DNA from: Neobacillus sp. YX16
GTDB lineage: Bacteria; Bacillota; Bacilli; Bacillales; Cytobacillaceae
Direction: 5' to 3'
Length of the DNA: 64,000 nt
Assembly (NCBI RefSeq): GCF_030123505.1
Contig: NZ_CP126115.1
Span: forward strand, 4,850,001-4,914,000
The notes under the pieces were generated by a model. The model made no database searches. It was not told where the DNA came from and worked only from the letters and a program-made list of their open reading frames with translations. The position numbers were made by a program, and so were the translations under genes. This document shows positions 44,083 to 53,612 of this stretch, piece after piece. Numbering within the stretch: position 1 is the first letter of the stretch; each line of letters begins with the position of its first letter.

Positions 44083-44109
44083 ATAAAAAGAAGGCATATC
44101 TATGCCTCC
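44083..44109 (-). terminator. Terminator of ytoP
   Basis: Stem GGCATA / TATGCC with loop TCTA, then on the minus strand TTCTTTTTATT. Confidence 0.75.
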
Positions 44110-44121
44110 TCAGATTGTAAA

Positions 44122-45195
44122 TTAACTGTTTGCCTTAATGGTATCTACAGTTGTTTGATCACAAGCCTTTACAAGTTTTACGATTAGTTCTTTTGCAGCA
44201 GCATAGTCATCGATATGGATCATGGAAGCATGTGTATGAATGTAACGTGAACAAATTCCGATTACACCGCTTGGAACTCCTTCGTTGGATTGATGCACAC
44301 GACCTGCATCGGTACCACCTTGTGAAACAAAGTATTGATAAGGGATTTTGTTAGTCTCTGCTGTATCGAGAATGAACTCTCTCATTCCTCGGTGTGTCAC
44401 CATGGATCTGTCAAGAATGCGAAGCAGCGCTCCCTTACCTAATTGACCAAATTCTGATTTACTTCCTGACATATCGTTAGCCGGGCTCGCATCTAATGCA
44501 AAAAAGATATCTGGATTAATCATATTGGCAGCTGTTTGTGCACCGCGAAGACCTACTTCCTCTTGAACAGTTGCCCCAGAATATAGAATATTCGGCAAGG
44601 TTTCATCTTTTACTTCTTGAAGCAGTTCAATTGCTAGTCCACAGCCATAACGATTATCCCAAGCTTTAGCAAGTATTTTCTTTTCGTTAGCCATAGGGGT
44701 AAATGGACAAATTGGAAGGATAGCCTGACCTGGCCTAATTCCAATTCTTTCTGCGTCCTCTCGATCGTCAGCACCAATATCAATTAACATATTTTTCATT
44801 TCCATTGGTTTGTTGCGCTGTGCTTCAGCTAATAGGTGCGGCGGAATGGAGCCTACGACACCAATAACAGGTCCATTATTTGTCATCACCTGAACACGCT
44901 GAGCTAATAAGACCTGACTCCACCAGCCACCGAGCGGTTGAAACCTCAGCATCCCATTTTCGGTAATGGCCGTTACCATAAAACCAACTTCATCCATATG
45001 TCCTGCAACCATGATTGTTGGACCATTTTGATTCCCTTTTTTAACTCCAAAAATACTACCTAATTTATCTTGGACTATTTCATCTGCATATTGAGATAAC
45101 TGCTCTCTCATAAAATTTCTTACTAAATGTTCATTTCCAGGTGCTCCCGGAAGCTCTGTTAAGGTTTTGAACAGATTTAATGTTTGTTCGTTCAA
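44122..45195 (-). CDS. ytoP: M42 family glutamyl-aminopeptidase-like protein YtoP
   Basis: 357 residues. Large cytoplasmic tetrahedral aminopeptidase family, two metal ions. Metal and catalytic residues: H and D in [10 protein letters not shown] (about 66-75), D in [13 protein letters not shown] in [13 protein letters not shown] in ALDASPAND, and the last His in [10 protein letters not shown]. The start follows AAGGGGGAATTTT. Monocistronic. Confidence 0.94.
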   Translation of the reverse strand: MNEQTLNLFKTLTELPGAPGNEHLVRNFMREQLSQYADEIVQDKLGSIFGVKKGNQNGPTIMVAGHMDEVGFMVTAITENGMLRFQPLGGWWSQVLLAQRVQVMTNNGPVIGVVGSIPPHLLAEAQRNKPMEMKNMLIDIGADDREDAERIGIRPGQAILPICPFTPMANEKKILAKAWDNRYGCGLAIELLQEVKDETLPNILYSGATVQEEVGLRGAQTAANMINPDIFFALDASPANDMSGSKSEFGQLGKGALLRILDRSMVTHRGMREFILDTAETNKIPYQYFVSQGGTDAGRVHQSNEGVPSGVIGICSRYIHTHASMIHIDDYAAAKELIVKLVKACDQTTVDTIKANS

Positions 45196-45363
45196 AATAA
45201 AATTCCCCCTTAAATATGTTAATAATCCATATGTATGTTTTTATTCTACTGAAATTCTAGCTCCCATACCAACAATAAATTTGTCAGAAGGATTTATTAT
45301 GTTCTGTCTGCTAAATGAGATATACTGGAAACAAGAGCAAATTTGAAATTTTGGAGGTGCCTT

Positions 45364-45690
45364 ATGAACTGGAAATCATTTATCCTCGGTGCTGCTGTTG
45401 GAGTCATCAGCGGCTATGCCGTTAAGGAAATCATTTCACAAAAAGCATATGTTTCACCTGAAAAAGTTTTGGAGAATGTGAAAAAGCAATTTAACCAAAA
45501 TGGACCGATTAGCGGCTCTTGGATACATATGGTAACAGAGCCTTTTGAGAAGCATCAAATCAAGTATCAGGTTTATAAGGGCGGAATCTCAAAAAGTCAG
45601 AATGGGGTAAATGAACAGTTCGAATTTATTGCGGACGCATCGACCGGAACCCTTTTAGACGTTAAAGCCTCGACAGACTTAGCCCTATAA
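45364..45690 (+). CDS. ytzB: PepSY-domain small membrane-anchored protein YtzB
   Basis: 108 residues (B. subtilis YtzB about the same). An N-terminal hydrophobic helix FILGAAVGVISGYAVKEII anchors the protein. The PepSY domain follows (about 50-105, GSWIHMVTEPFEKHQIKYQVYKGGI, FEFIADASTGTLLDV). PepSY domains are thought to inhibit peptidases or to sense ligands outside the membrane. Start at 45364 behind TTGGAGGTGCCTT; the longer frame from 45343 has no site. Convergent with ytnP. Confidence 0.9.
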   Translation: MNWKSFILGAAVGVISGYAVKEIISQKAYVSPEKVLENVKKQFNQNGPISGSWIHMVTEPFEKHQIKYQVYKGGISKSQNGVNEQFEFIADASTGTLLDVKASTDLAL

Positions 45691-45698
45691 AGGCAGAA

Positions 45699-45731
45699 GC
45701 CGTATCCATAAAGGTACGGCTTTTTTTTATA
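45699..45731. terminator. Terminator between ytzB and ytnP
   Basis: Stem AGCCGTATCC / GGTACGGCT with loop ATAAA, then T8 on the plus strand. Confidence 0.85.
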
Positions 45732-45739
45732 TACTGACC

Positions 45740-46579
45740 TTATTTTCCCCTCTTTATACTGTCCTGAATTTGCCCATCTGTTCCCCATTTGACTGCACGA
45801 TAATATGCATCATGATAAAAAGTAAACCATACATCCTTATCCAACACATAGGCACTCCATTTCTCTTTGGCTGCAATCGAGTCCATTGGATAATCATCAT
45901 ATGCCATGACCCATAGTGGATTTTTATGCGCATGTGTAGGCATTATGTCTGCCATATGGATAGCCATTTCACCCTCATCCTCGATAAGCAAGATAGAATG
46001 TCCATTACTATGACCTCCAGTATGATACATACTAATGGCTCCCAAACTCCATTTTTCATCAAAGGTCATAACCTGCGATTGAATTGCCTCCCAATTTTCC
46101 TTCCAATATGTACTTTTTGAGCGGATATTCGGATTTCTCATTTCATCCCATTCAATACTTGAAGTGATAATTGTAGCATTTGGGAATGTGGACTTATAAA
46201 GTCCATCCTCCAGCCTCGTCAGTCCGCCAACATGATCATTGTGCATATGAGTCATTAAAACATAATCAATATCCTTTGGATCTAACCCTAATTTATTCAA
46301 AGAGCCGTCTACATCTGATTCTGCTGTAACTCCAAAATTTCTAAGCTGTTTTTCTGATAGTTTTCCCTTTCCAAGTCCTGCCTCCAGTAAGATATTTTTT
46401 CCATCCATTTGGATTAAGATTGGGTCTGTAGGAAGTTCAATTAGATTATTTTCATTAGGTTGATACCTTTTCGACCATAACGCTTTGGGGACGACACCAA
46501 ACATTGCGCCGCCATCTAAGTTTGTTACACCACCTGAAAGCCACGTAAGCACCACTCTGCCAATTTTTAAAGTCTCCAT
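45740..46579 (-). CDS. ytnP: Metallo-beta-lactamase fold lactonase YtnP
   Basis: 279 residues. The metal-binding motif is [11 protein letters not shown] (about 111-121), then [17 protein letters not shown] and [14 protein letters not shown]. Family members hydrolyse N-acyl-homoserine lactones; B. subtilis YtnP has been described as a quorum-quenching lactonase. No signal peptide, so it acts in the cytoplasm unless exported otherwise. Next to trmB, but separated by the trmB terminator. Confidence 0.92.
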   Translation of the reverse strand: METLKIGRVVLTWLSGGVTNLDGGAMFGVVPKALWSKRYQPNENNLIELPTDPILIQMDGKNILLEAGLGKGKLSEKQLRNFGVTAESDVDGSLNKLGLDPKDIDYVLMTHMHNDHVGGLTRLEDGLYKSTFPNATIITSSIEWDEMRNPNIRSKSTYWKENWEAIQSQVMTFDEKWSLGAISMYHTGGHSNGHSILLIEDEGEMAIHMADIMPTHAHKNPLWVMAYDDYPMDSIAAKEKWSAYVLDKDVWFTFYHDAYYRAVKWGTDGQIQDSIKRGK

Positions 46580-46620
46580 TTCTTTCCCCCTTTGACCTAT
46601 TACATATATTTTACCATATA

Positions 46621-46655
46621 CAAAAAGGACAGTCTTTTGATTAGACTGTCCTTAG
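46621..46655 (-). terminator. Terminator of trmB
   Basis: Stem AAGGACAGTCT / AGACTGTCCTT with loop TTTGATT, A-run on the plus side. Confidence 0.85.
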
Positions 46656-46658
46656 ATA

Positions 46659-47300
46659 TTAGTTCTGATATTTTACTTCACAACGGTAGATTCGGTTTCC
46701 CATTTCAGAGAATTTTTCCTCATATTCTGTCATGATATTTCCTTCAAATTCACTTTTATGAAGATCAAGGCTTAGGAAGGTTAATAATAAACCATATTCA
46801 GAAAAACTCTTTAATGAGTATTCAAACAAGCCTTGATTATCAGTTTTAAAATGGATTTCCCCTTTATCAACCAAAATGTTTTCATAAAGCTTCAAGTAAT
46901 CCTTGTAGGTTAACCTTCTTTTTTCATGGCGAGTCTTTGGCCATGGATCGGAAAAATTCAAGTAGACTCTATTGACATCATTTTTTTCAAAGTATTTATT
47001 TAAATCACTTGCATTGACATTGAGAAGTCTTAAGTTTGGTAAATCTTCTTCAATTAATCGATCTAAAGCAGCAACGATAACGGAATCATAAATTTCTATT
47101 CCCATATAGTTGATATCAGGATGGGCCTTAGCCATTTCAGTAATAAACCGGCCTTTTCCAGTCCCTACCTCTATATGAAGAGGCTGTTCATTATTAAATA
47201 CTTCATTCCACTTCCCCTTGAAATTCTCTGGGTTAGCGACAATATATTGAGGGTGTGCCTCTATCCTTTCTTTTGCCCAAGGTTTATTTCTAAGTCTCAT
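46659..47300 (-). CDS. trmB: tRNA (guanine-N7-)-methyltransferase TrmB
   Basis: 213 residues, the B. subtilis length. Methylates G46 in the tRNA variable loop. SAM loop [10 protein letters not shown] (about 46-55), RNA-binding and catalytic [16 protein letters not shown] (about 119-134), and [17 protein letters not shown]. The start at 47300 has TTAGGAGTGGCAAA before it; the longer upstream frame has 28 improbable residues. Confidence 0.95.
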   Translation of the reverse strand: MRLRNKPWAKERIEAHPQYIVANPENFKGKWNEVFNNEQPLHIEVGTGKGRFITEMAKAHPDINYMGIEIYDSVIVAALDRLIEEDLPNLRLLNVNASDLNKYFEKNDVNRVYLNFSDPWPKTRHEKRRLTYKDYLKLYENILVDKGEIHFKTDNQGLFEYSLKSFSEYGLLLTFLSLDLHKSEFEGNIMTEYEEKFSEMGNRIYRCEVKYQN

Positions 47301-47371
47301 TTTGCCACTCCTAAATCTTATATTGTTTTTATTATTGGTAATAATGGGGTTTCCCATTAATGTATAAACAA

Positions 47372-47408
47372 AAAAAGAATTCACAACCTAACTGTGAATT
47401 CTTTTTTA
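47372..47408. terminator. Terminator-like hairpin between divergent trmB and ytzH
   Basis: Stem AAAAAGAATTCACA / TGTGAATTCTTTTT, loop ACCTAAC, with T6 on the plus strand and TTTTTTTG on the minus strand. It precedes both genes and so is not a normal 3' end. It is either a leader attenuator or the end of a small RNA. Confidence 0.65.
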
Positions 47409-47435
47409 TTTTCACTTGAAAGGGTGTACCAAAAC

Positions 47436-47714
47436 ATGCCATTAAGTCATCAGGACCAAGTTTCATTACTAAAAGATATATTAAATAATCATCAAACCGA
47501 TTGCTGTGGGTCTGTTTCCGAATGTGAACAATTGGAACGATTAGTGAAATCTCTGATGGTTAACACACAGATTGATCAAAATGTTAAAAGCATTTTACAG
47601 GAGGTATATAATTACAGTCAGCATGGTGCCGGGAGTGCAGACCTAGACGAGCATATTCTTTCTAATCAGGATAACTTATCACAATGGGTCTCAAATATTG
47701 ATACGTACTCCTGA
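47436..47714 (+). CDS. ytzH: YtzH-like family protein
   Basis: 92 residues. Start at MPLSHQDQVSLLKDI (47436), 14 codons inside the longest frame, preceded by GAAAGGGTG. Conserved parts are LLKDILNNHQTDCCGSVSECEQLERL (with paired Cys) and LQEVYNYSQHGAGSADLD. Soluble, function unknown. The stop (TGA) directly abuts the ytmP stop on the other strand, with no space between the 3' ends. Confidence 0.88.
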   Translation: MPLSHQDQVSLLKDILNNHQTDCCGSVSECEQLERLVKSLMVNTQIDQNVKSILQEVYNYSQHGAGSADLDEHILSNQDNLSQWVSNIDTYS

Positions 47715-48488
47715 TTACAATAGATCATTTAAGAAATTGATCCATTTATCCATTTCCTCTAGCCGGTCCTTGTTTTTGTAAAATTGAATGGAATAGAGTG
47801 TTTGAAGTGCAACATACCATTTCATTCTGAGTTTTAAGTTTTCTGTTAAAGGTTTCCCGTACATGGCTAACCAGCTAGTCCAATTATCTTCAGGAATATA
47901 ACAATAAAGCAGCATTCCGAGGTCAATCGCAGGGTCTGCTATCATTGCACCATCCCAGTCAATTAAATACAACTGGTTGTCTTCTGTTAGCAGCCAGTTG
48001 TTGTGGTTGACATCTCCATGACAAACAACTTTTTCTTCACAGAAGACATTTTCAACCTGTTGTAATAGAAAACTCAGAGTATCTATTACAACAGGTAACG
48101 ATAACACTTCTTCGTCCAGATCCACGACAACTGATTGAAAAATCGCTTCTGGCTGCAGGGGCTGCTTTTCAAGCCTGCTTAACATCCCTACCATCGGTTC
48201 AGAGCGGTGAATCTTCCTAAGCATCCTCGCAACATTTTCATGATTCATGTCACGGGGCTTCAATTCACGCCCAGGAAGCCATTGCTGTGCTGTAATCACA
48301 TCTCCGTTTTCCAATCGTTTTGTCCAAACAAGCTTTGGGACGATTCCTTCTGCAGATAATACTGCTAGAAATGGAGAGGAATTGCGTTTTAGAAAAAGCC
48401 TTTGGTCATTATAGCTCGCATAAAAGGCCTCTCCCGTTGCGCCCCCCGCAGGGACAATCTCCCATTCTTGTCCTAATATATGTTCCAA
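47715..48488 (-). CDS. ytmP: APH/choline kinase-like phosphotransferase YtmP
   Basis: 257 residues. The aminoglycoside phosphotransferase/kinase fold shows VCHGDVNHNNWLLT (Brenner motif, catalytic Asp, about residues 153-166) and YLIDWDGAMIADPAIDLG (metal-binding DWD). The N-lobe Lys lies near RLFLKRNSS. The substrate is not known and may be a sugar, amine or lipid headgroup. The gene ends exactly at the ytzH stop; no terminator is visible between them. Confidence 0.9.
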   Translation of the reverse strand: MEHILGQEWEIVPAGGATGEAFYASYNDQRLFLKRNSSPFLAVLSAEGIVPKLVWTKRLENGDVITAQQWLPGRELKPRDMNHENVARMLRKIHRSEPMVGMLSRLEKQPLQPEAIFQSVVVDLDEEVLSLPVVIDTLSFLLQQVENVFCEEKVVCHGDVNHNNWLLTEDNQLYLIDWDGAMIADPAIDLGMLLYCYIPEDNWTSWLAMYGKPLTENLKLRMKWYVALQTLYSIQFYKNKDRLEEMDKWINFLNDLL

Positions 48489-48590
48489 AATTGTTCACCT
48501 TCAATGTATGCCGTTCTCAAATGGATTTAGTAACTCCCATTTAGTAGTTATATCAGAAAAATTCTAAAATCTATTTTAATAAAATAAAAA

Positions 48591-48620
48591 AAGCTATTGG
48601 ACAATAACACACAATAGCCA
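48591..48620 (-). terminator. Terminator of the pullulanase gene
   Basis: Stem AGCTATTG / CAATAGC with a 12-nt loop, followed on the minus strand by TTTTTTATTTT. Confidence 0.75.
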
Positions 48621-48674
48621 TCTTACTAAATTTTATCTCCAATTAGCTTTGGTCGTCAAGTACAACTGAATAAA

Positions 48675-50822
48675 CTATTTTTTTGCTAAAATGGTTAAAC
48701 AAACCGGTTCCAGCACCATTTCTTTACCCAAAACTACTCGTTTGGATGGAATTTCCACTTTTTTATCATCAACGAGAACACTCCAGTTGCCATCAGGAAT
48801 CTGGATGGACTGTTTACTTCTCAAAGGATTAATTAGTAAAAGTACTTCAGTGAAATCATGATTTTGATTTTGAATGCTATAGCCAATGAGTGGAATTGGC
48901 AGAGGTAAAACCTGGATACAATCCCGTACATCCTCGCCCGTTTTTAGTCGGAAGCATGGAAACTGTTTTCTTAATTGTATTAATCCTTTAATATATTTTA
49001 CATTGTCTGAGTAAAGCTGTTTACGATTCCAATCGAGCTGGTTGATATGATCCGGAGATTTGTAACTGTTTCCATCTCCTCGCTTGGTACGAAAGAACTC
49101 CTGACCACTGTGAAGAAAAGGAATACCCTGAGATAGTATTATAAGTCCTGTTGCAAGCCTATGATATTTTATATGCAGTAATTCATCCATATCGGGCAGA
49201 CAGGAAAGTAGTTTATCCCACATTGTATGATTATCATGACATTCAACATAGTTTACAGATTGTGAAGGATTTGATAGAAGACCACTTCCTTCTTTATCAA
49301 TTCCTACGCTCCCAATTATTACCTCTTTTGCCTCCTCGTAGTAATGCTCGTTTCCAAGGACATACCCTTTATCATACAAATAAAAAGTATTCCCCTTTAT
49401 CTTATCGCGAAACTTATCATTAAATTGGGCTATGTCAGGAAGCTTTGATTGATTCCGAATGATTGCCTTTTTATCCATTGGGAGCGGCGTATTCAAGTTC
49501 CACCCTTCTCCAATAATCAGGGTCTCCTCTTGAATGCTGTCACAAGTCTTTCTGACTTCCTTCATTGTATCAATATCCAAAATCCCCATTAAATCAAAGC
49601 GAAAAGCATCAATATGATATTCCTCCATCCAAAAGCGAATGGAATCAAGGATGAATTTCCTCACCATTTTCCTCTCTGAGGCAATATCATTTCCAACTCC
49701 TGTTCCATTCGATGGAAAACCGAGTTCATTGTGTCGAAAGTAATAACCTGGCACTACTTTTTCAAAGGATGAGGTTTCCCTGATATATACATGGTTGTAA
49801 ACCACATCCATAATGACTCTTATACCTTGATTATGGATAGCATCAATTAATTGTTTAAGTTCAATAATTCGTGCATAAGGGTCGGAAGGATTAGACGAAT
49901 AAGAGCCCTCTGGGACATTAAAATGGAGGGGGTTATATCCCCAGTTATACTCCTTATTAGGCTCAGTTTCATCAACTCCTGCAAAATCATTAAAAGGCAG
50001 GAATTCAATATGAGTGATTCCTAAATCCTTTACATAGGAGAGTCCAGTAGGTTCACCGTCTTTCCCTTTTGTATTTAGCTCACCAGCGCCTAAATAGAGT
50101 CCTTTATGTTTGACGCCGCTGTCAGGGTGGATGGTGAAATCCCTGATGTGTGTTTCATAAATAATCGCATCCACCGGATTTTCAATAGGAGGCAAGAAAG
50201 TTTTCTTCCTGCGGGTCTTCTCTAATTTCACTACTACCCCAAGCTCCCCATTTGCGGTAACAGCAACAGCATATGGATCAACAGATTCACGCCATTCCTG
50301 GTTTACAAGGACTAGGAAAGTATATTGATAAAGTTCTAAATCTGAATGAACAGCCACTGACCATACACCTTTTGCTTCACGTCTCATCTTGATGATTTCG
50401 GAGAAAGTGCTGTTCGGCTGTCTTAATTTTAATTTTACCTGAGCAGCTGTAGGAGCCCACAATTTAAATTGTGTTTGATTTTCATCAATACTAACACCAA
50501 GGTCATTTCCATCATAGAAAAATTTTTCATCAAATGAATCAGTTCGAATGACAGCTCCTATTTGTAATTCGGTTTTTCCGCCATGCTCATCGATAATCCA
50601 ATAAGGATGACCAAAAGAAATTTCCTCTTCAAGCCGACAAATATATTTATTGTTATTTTCTATTTGTTGCTTTTTAATAATTTGCAAGGTTGTAACTTTT
50701 TGTGATTCATCTAAAATTGAGAATGTGGAAGACAATCCATGGTGATAGGTAAGTGGAAGAAGTATCGTAATGATATCCATCTCATCTAAATAGGCTTGGA
50801 AATCACGGTTATTGGAGTTCAT
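48675..50822 (-). CDS. amyX: Type I pullulanase (alpha-1,6-glucan debranching)
   Basis: 715 residues, GH13_14. CBM48-like N-terminal module (about 105-200, FKLWAPTAAQVKLKL). The type I signature is EYNWGYNPLHF (about 295-305). Catalytic regions: MDVVYNHVYI, DAFRFDLMGILD (nucleophile Asp), LIIGEGWNLNTP (acid/base Glu) and YVECHDNHTMWDKL. No signal peptide, so intracellular, cleaving imported maltodextrin or glycogen branches. In B. subtilis this position holds amyX. Monocistronic, not with glycogen genes. Confidence 0.95.
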   Translation of the reverse strand: MNSNNRDFQAYLDEMDIITILLPLTYHHGLSSTFSILDESQKVTTLQIIKKQQIENNNKYICRLEEEISFGHPYWIIDEHGGKTELQIGAVIRTDSFDEKFFYDGNDLGVSIDENQTQFKLWAPTAAQVKLKLRQPNSTFSEIIKMRREAKGVWSVAVHSDLELYQYTFLVLVNQEWRESVDPYAVAVTANGELGVVVKLEKTRRKKTFLPPIENPVDAIIYETHIRDFTIHPDSGVKHKGLYLGAGELNTKGKDGEPTGLSYVKDLGITHIEFLPFNDFAGVDETEPNKEYNWGYNPLHFNVPEGSYSSNPSDPYARIIELKQLIDAIHNQGIRVIMDVVYNHVYIRETSSFEKVVPGYYFRHNELGFPSNGTGVGNDIASERKMVRKFILDSIRFWMEEYHIDAFRFDLMGILDIDTMKEVRKTCDSIQEETLIIGEGWNLNTPLPMDKKAIIRNQSKLPDIAQFNDKFRDKIKGNTFYLYDKGYVLGNEHYYEEAKEVIIGSVGIDKEGSGLLSNPSQSVNYVECHDNHTMWDKLLSCLPDMDELLHIKYHRLATGLIILSQGIPFLHSGQEFFRTKRGDGNSYKSPDHINQLDWNRKQLYSDNVKYIKGLIQLRKQFPCFRLKTGEDVRDCIQVLPLPIPLIGYSIQNQNHDFTEVLLLINPLRSKQSIQIPDGNWSVLVDDKKVEIPSKRVVLGKEMVLEPVCLTILAKK

Positions 50823-50859
50823 TCGAGTCCCCCTCTTTCAGAACAGTTTCTCGCATAAT

Positions 50860-51792
50860 TCACACCCTCGTTAATACTTTTAGTGTTTTTGTTTGGACAT
50901 GAATATTTAGGGGAGTAAACCCAATATCTTCACCGTCAGCATGGACATATAAAGAGGATTCAGAATGAATGGTAACCATTCGCCCCTTGAATGTTTTTAC
51001 CTCTTTAAAATGTATATGCTTACCCCAGAATACGCTAATAAAAACCAATAATAGCTTTAATTTTGATAATTGATGAACTACTGTAATATCTAAGAGACCA
51101 TCATCTGGGACGGCATCAGGAGCAATCATCATGCCTCCCCCGTAATAGGGTTGATTGGAAACAGTTACAAACCATGTTTGTTCAAGTATATGCCTATTGC
51201 CGTCAATTGATAAATCAATTGTTGTACATTTATAAGAAAAGAGTTTTTTTAGTAAAAAATACACATAAACCAACCGGCCTAAAGATAGTTTATTGAGCCA
51301 GGCTTTTGTTTTTGAATGGTTCACTTCATAAGAAATAAAAGCGTCAAACCCTGCCCCCATATTATTAATAAAATAATGCTCAGAATGATCCTTCATGGTA
51401 ACCTTTCCAATATCTATGGAAGGTACCTCCTCATTCATTAATCTAAGAATCACTTTTAATGCTTCTTCTGGATTTGACGGAATTTGAAACCCTCTTGCAA
51501 AATCATTTCCCGAACCTCCAGGCACGAATCCCAAAGTGATATTGTTATATTTTGCAATCCCATTCATAACTTCGCTTATTGTTCCGTCACCGCCGACTGC
51601 AATAATGACTTTTTGCTCATTATTCCCCTCAGCAATTTGTGCAGCCAGCTGGATTGCATGACCAAGGTGTTCTGTAAAGAAAGCCAAGTAAGGAATCTTA
51701 TCATCCATTAGTTTTGTTTCAACTTTTCCCCAGACCTTTAAACTGTAGCCATTTCTAGCCTTTGGATTGATAATAAAATAGATTTGTTTCAT
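50860..51792 (-). CDS. ytlR: Diacylglycerol kinase family lipid kinase YtlR
   Basis: 310 residues. DAGK catalytic domain with IINPKARNG at the N-terminus, the nucleotide-binding AVGGDGTISEVMNGI (about 65-79), and GFVPGGSGNDFARG (about 91-104). A C-terminal double-beta domain follows, ending HADGEDIGFTPLNI. Likely phosphorylates a lipid, with YegS-like family relatives. Starts behind TAAAGGTTGGTTCT. It lies 37 bp upstream of the pullulanase gene, so the two may share a transcript. Confidence 0.9.
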   Translation of the reverse strand: MKQIYFIINPKARNGYSLKVWGKVETKLMDDKIPYLAFFTEHLGHAIQLAAQIAEGNNEQKVIIAVGGDGTISEVMNGIAKYNNITLGFVPGGSGNDFARGFQIPSNPEEALKVILRLMNEEVPSIDIGKVTMKDHSEHYFINNMGAGFDAFISYEVNHSKTKAWLNKLSLGRLVYVYFLLKKLFSYKCTTIDLSIDGNRHILEQTWFVTVSNQPYYGGGMMIAPDAVPDDGLLDITVVHQLSKLKLLLVFISVFWGKHIHFKEVKTFKGRMVTIHSESSLYVHADGEDIGFTPLNIHVQTKTLKVLTRV

Positions 51793-51822
51793 AGAACCAA
51801 CCTTTACCTTGTTAATTTATTT

Positions 51823-52398
51823 CTATTCTAATAGGTATATTGATTTTGGCTCGTATTTTGGTGTTTTATCAAGATGTGTTTGGTATAAAACTACCTCGTT
51901 TATATTAAACAGGAGTGGTTCTGACTGAAGATCCATCCACACTTCTAAGAGTTCTTTATGAAAGCGTTGATCTCCCTTCCACTTTCGGGCAAGGGTAATA
52001 TGAGGTTTAAATTGTCTAGTTTCAAGTTGAAAACCTGCTTCTGTACAGGCCGTAAACACTTTATTCCTCACGGCCTCAAGCGCAGTACTTTCTTTTGTGT
52101 CCAGCCAAAAAATACGAGGTGCATCTTCTTTTCCGAAGATTCCCAGCTTGTTCATTTCTAAATGAAATCCGTTACTCCCTATTAATGCTAAGTTAACATT
52201 ATCGATTGCATTGGACAGTTTTTCAGAAGGTGCATTGCCTAGAAAAGCTAATGTAATATGCAAATCTTCATGATGAACCCAGGTGCTGAAAGGGAGGATT
52301 TGTTTTAACTTATCGCATTTTTCTTTTATGAGTAATTTTATTTCTTCTGGAATTTTTACGGCAAAGAAAAAATGTGTTTGCTGCATAATACTTATCAT
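51823..52398 (-). CDS. thpR: RNA 2',3'-cyclic phosphodiesterase (LigT/ThpR)
   Basis: 191 residues. The 2H phosphoesterase fold has its two HxTx motifs in LHITLAFLGNAP (about 47-58) and KPHITLARKWKG (about 134-145). Opens cyclic phosphate ends of RNA; older name 2'-5' RNA ligase. Starts after an AAAAGGAATGATAAGT site. B. subtilis has ytlP at this place. Monocistronic or with ytlR downstream (30 bp). Confidence 0.92.
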   Translation of the reverse strand: MISIMQQTHFFFAVKIPEEIKLLIKEKCDKLKQILPFSTWVHHEDLHITLAFLGNAPSEKLSNAIDNVNLALIGSNGFHLEMNKLGIFGKEDAPRIFWLDTKESTALEAVRNKVFTACTEAGFQLETRQFKPHITLARKWKGDQRFHKELLEVWMDLQSEPLLFNINEVVLYQTHLDKTPKYEPKSIYLLE

Positions 52399-52457
52399 TC
52401 CTTTTCTTATTTTAGACTATTTTTTACAAGATGTATGTATTTTATCGCTTCATACAA

Positions 52458-52487
52458 AAGAAAAACGTGCACCCAACAGTGCACGCT
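52458..52487 (-). terminator. Terminator of dat
   Basis: Stem CGTGCAC / GTGCACG with loop CCAACA, followed on the minus strand by TTTTTC. Confidence 0.75.
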
Positions 52488-52493
52488 CTCATT

Positions 52494-53363
52494 CTAATAG
52501 ACTTTATTCACAAGTAGACCACATTGTTTTTCAATTTCTTTTTCAAATAATCCTTGTAACTTTTGAGTGATTGGTCCCGGGACACCTGCTCTAATCTTCT
52601 TTCCTTCAATTTCAATTACCGGCATAACTTCAGATGTTGTACTAGATAAGAATACTTCTTCTGCTTCTTCCAGTTCAGCCAAAGAAAATGTCCGTTCCTG
52701 CACTTGGATATTATTCTTTATACAGAGTTCCAAAATAACATCTTTTGTTATTCCTTTTAATATTAAGTTGTTTGATTCATGGGTTATCACCATCCCATTT
52801 TTCACGATAAAGATATTTGATGAGCTGCCTTCTGTGACATCATCCCCGCGATGCTGAATGGCTTCGAAACAGCCCTGCTCACTGGCTTTTTGTTTTGCTA
52901 ATAGATTCCCAAGTAAATTTAAGCTCTTTATATCACAGCGAAGCCAGCGAATATCCTCTGTCAAAATTGCCTTTACGCCAGATTTCAGACTTTCCAGCGG
53001 TCTTACTCCCTTTATGGTATAAGCAACAAGTGTTGGTACTACATTTCCAGTTGGAAATACATGATTTCGAGGAGCAATCCCCCTCGTTACTTGCATATAG
53101 ATATTTCCTGTTTCAAGATTGTTTTTAATAAGGAGTTCCTCTAACATTTCTGATAATTGGAGACTCGTAAATGGGATAGTAATTCCTATGCTCTCAGCAC
53201 TTTTCACAAATCTCTCTAAATGTTCATCTATTGTAAACATTTTTCCGTTATAGATACGAATTACTTCGTACACACCATCACCAAACTGATATCCACGGTC
53301 TTCTACATCAACCTTGGCTTCTGAACGATCAATTATTTCCCCATTAAGTAAAGCAAATTCCAT
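52494..53363 (-). CDS. dat: D-amino-acid transaminase
   Basis: 289 residues, fold-type IV PLP enzyme making D-Glu/D-Ala from 2-oxo acids, for peptidoglycan and other D-amino acids. PLP Lys in IRWLRCDIKSLNLLGN (about residue 145). Other conserved parts are DRGYQFGDGVYEVIR, AIQHRGDDVTEGSSSNIFIVK (about 170-190) and EVFLSSTTSEVMPV. Start ATG at 53363 has AAAGGGGAATGAACAG before it; the longer frame begins GTG without a site. Confidence 0.94.
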   Translation of the reverse strand: MEFALLNGEIIDRSEAKVDVEDRGYQFGDGVYEVIRIYNGKMFTIDEHLERFVKSAESIGITIPFTSLQLSEMLEELLIKNNLETGNIYMQVTRGIAPRNHVFPTGNVVPTLVAYTIKGVRPLESLKSGVKAILTEDIRWLRCDIKSLNLLGNLLAKQKASEQGCFEAIQHRGDDVTEGSSSNIFIVKNGMVITHESNNLILKGITKDVILELCIKNNIQVQERTFSLAELEEAEEVFLSSTTSEVMPVIEIEGKKIRAGVPGPITQKLQGLFEKEIEKQCGLLVNKVY

Positions 53364-53385
53364 CTGTTCATTCCCCTTTTTCATT

Positions 53386-53612
53386 CGGCTTAATTAAAGT
53401 CGTCTGTTGATTTGGCTCCAGGTGCTTCGCTTTCCGCGGGTACTAACCGCCTCCTCGGCGCTTAAGCGCCTGTGGGGTCTCCCCAGCCCCGCCCTCCCGC
53501 AGGACATTGAATTACATCCTCGAATCCGCCCACGCACGAAGAAAATGTGATAGCATTTTCGAGGAGTCTCGTACCTTCCGCTCCAATCATCTTAGTTTAC
53601 TGTTACTGAGCC
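53386..53612. repeat. R8: family A repeat with module C, diverged ends
   Basis: About 227 bp. It has the inner inverted pair (GTTGATTTGG / CCAATCATC), the core GCTTCGCTTTCCGCGGG...CGCTTAAGCGCCTGTGGGGTCTC, and module C at 53512-53566 (hairpin GAAAATGTGATAGCATTTTC), as in R1. The outer ends (GGCTTAATTAAAG and CTGTTACTGAGCC) are only partly similar to the GGCTGTGTT ends, and no 8-bp direct repeat is clear. Its right edge overlaps the pepV stop codon. Confidence 0.7.
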
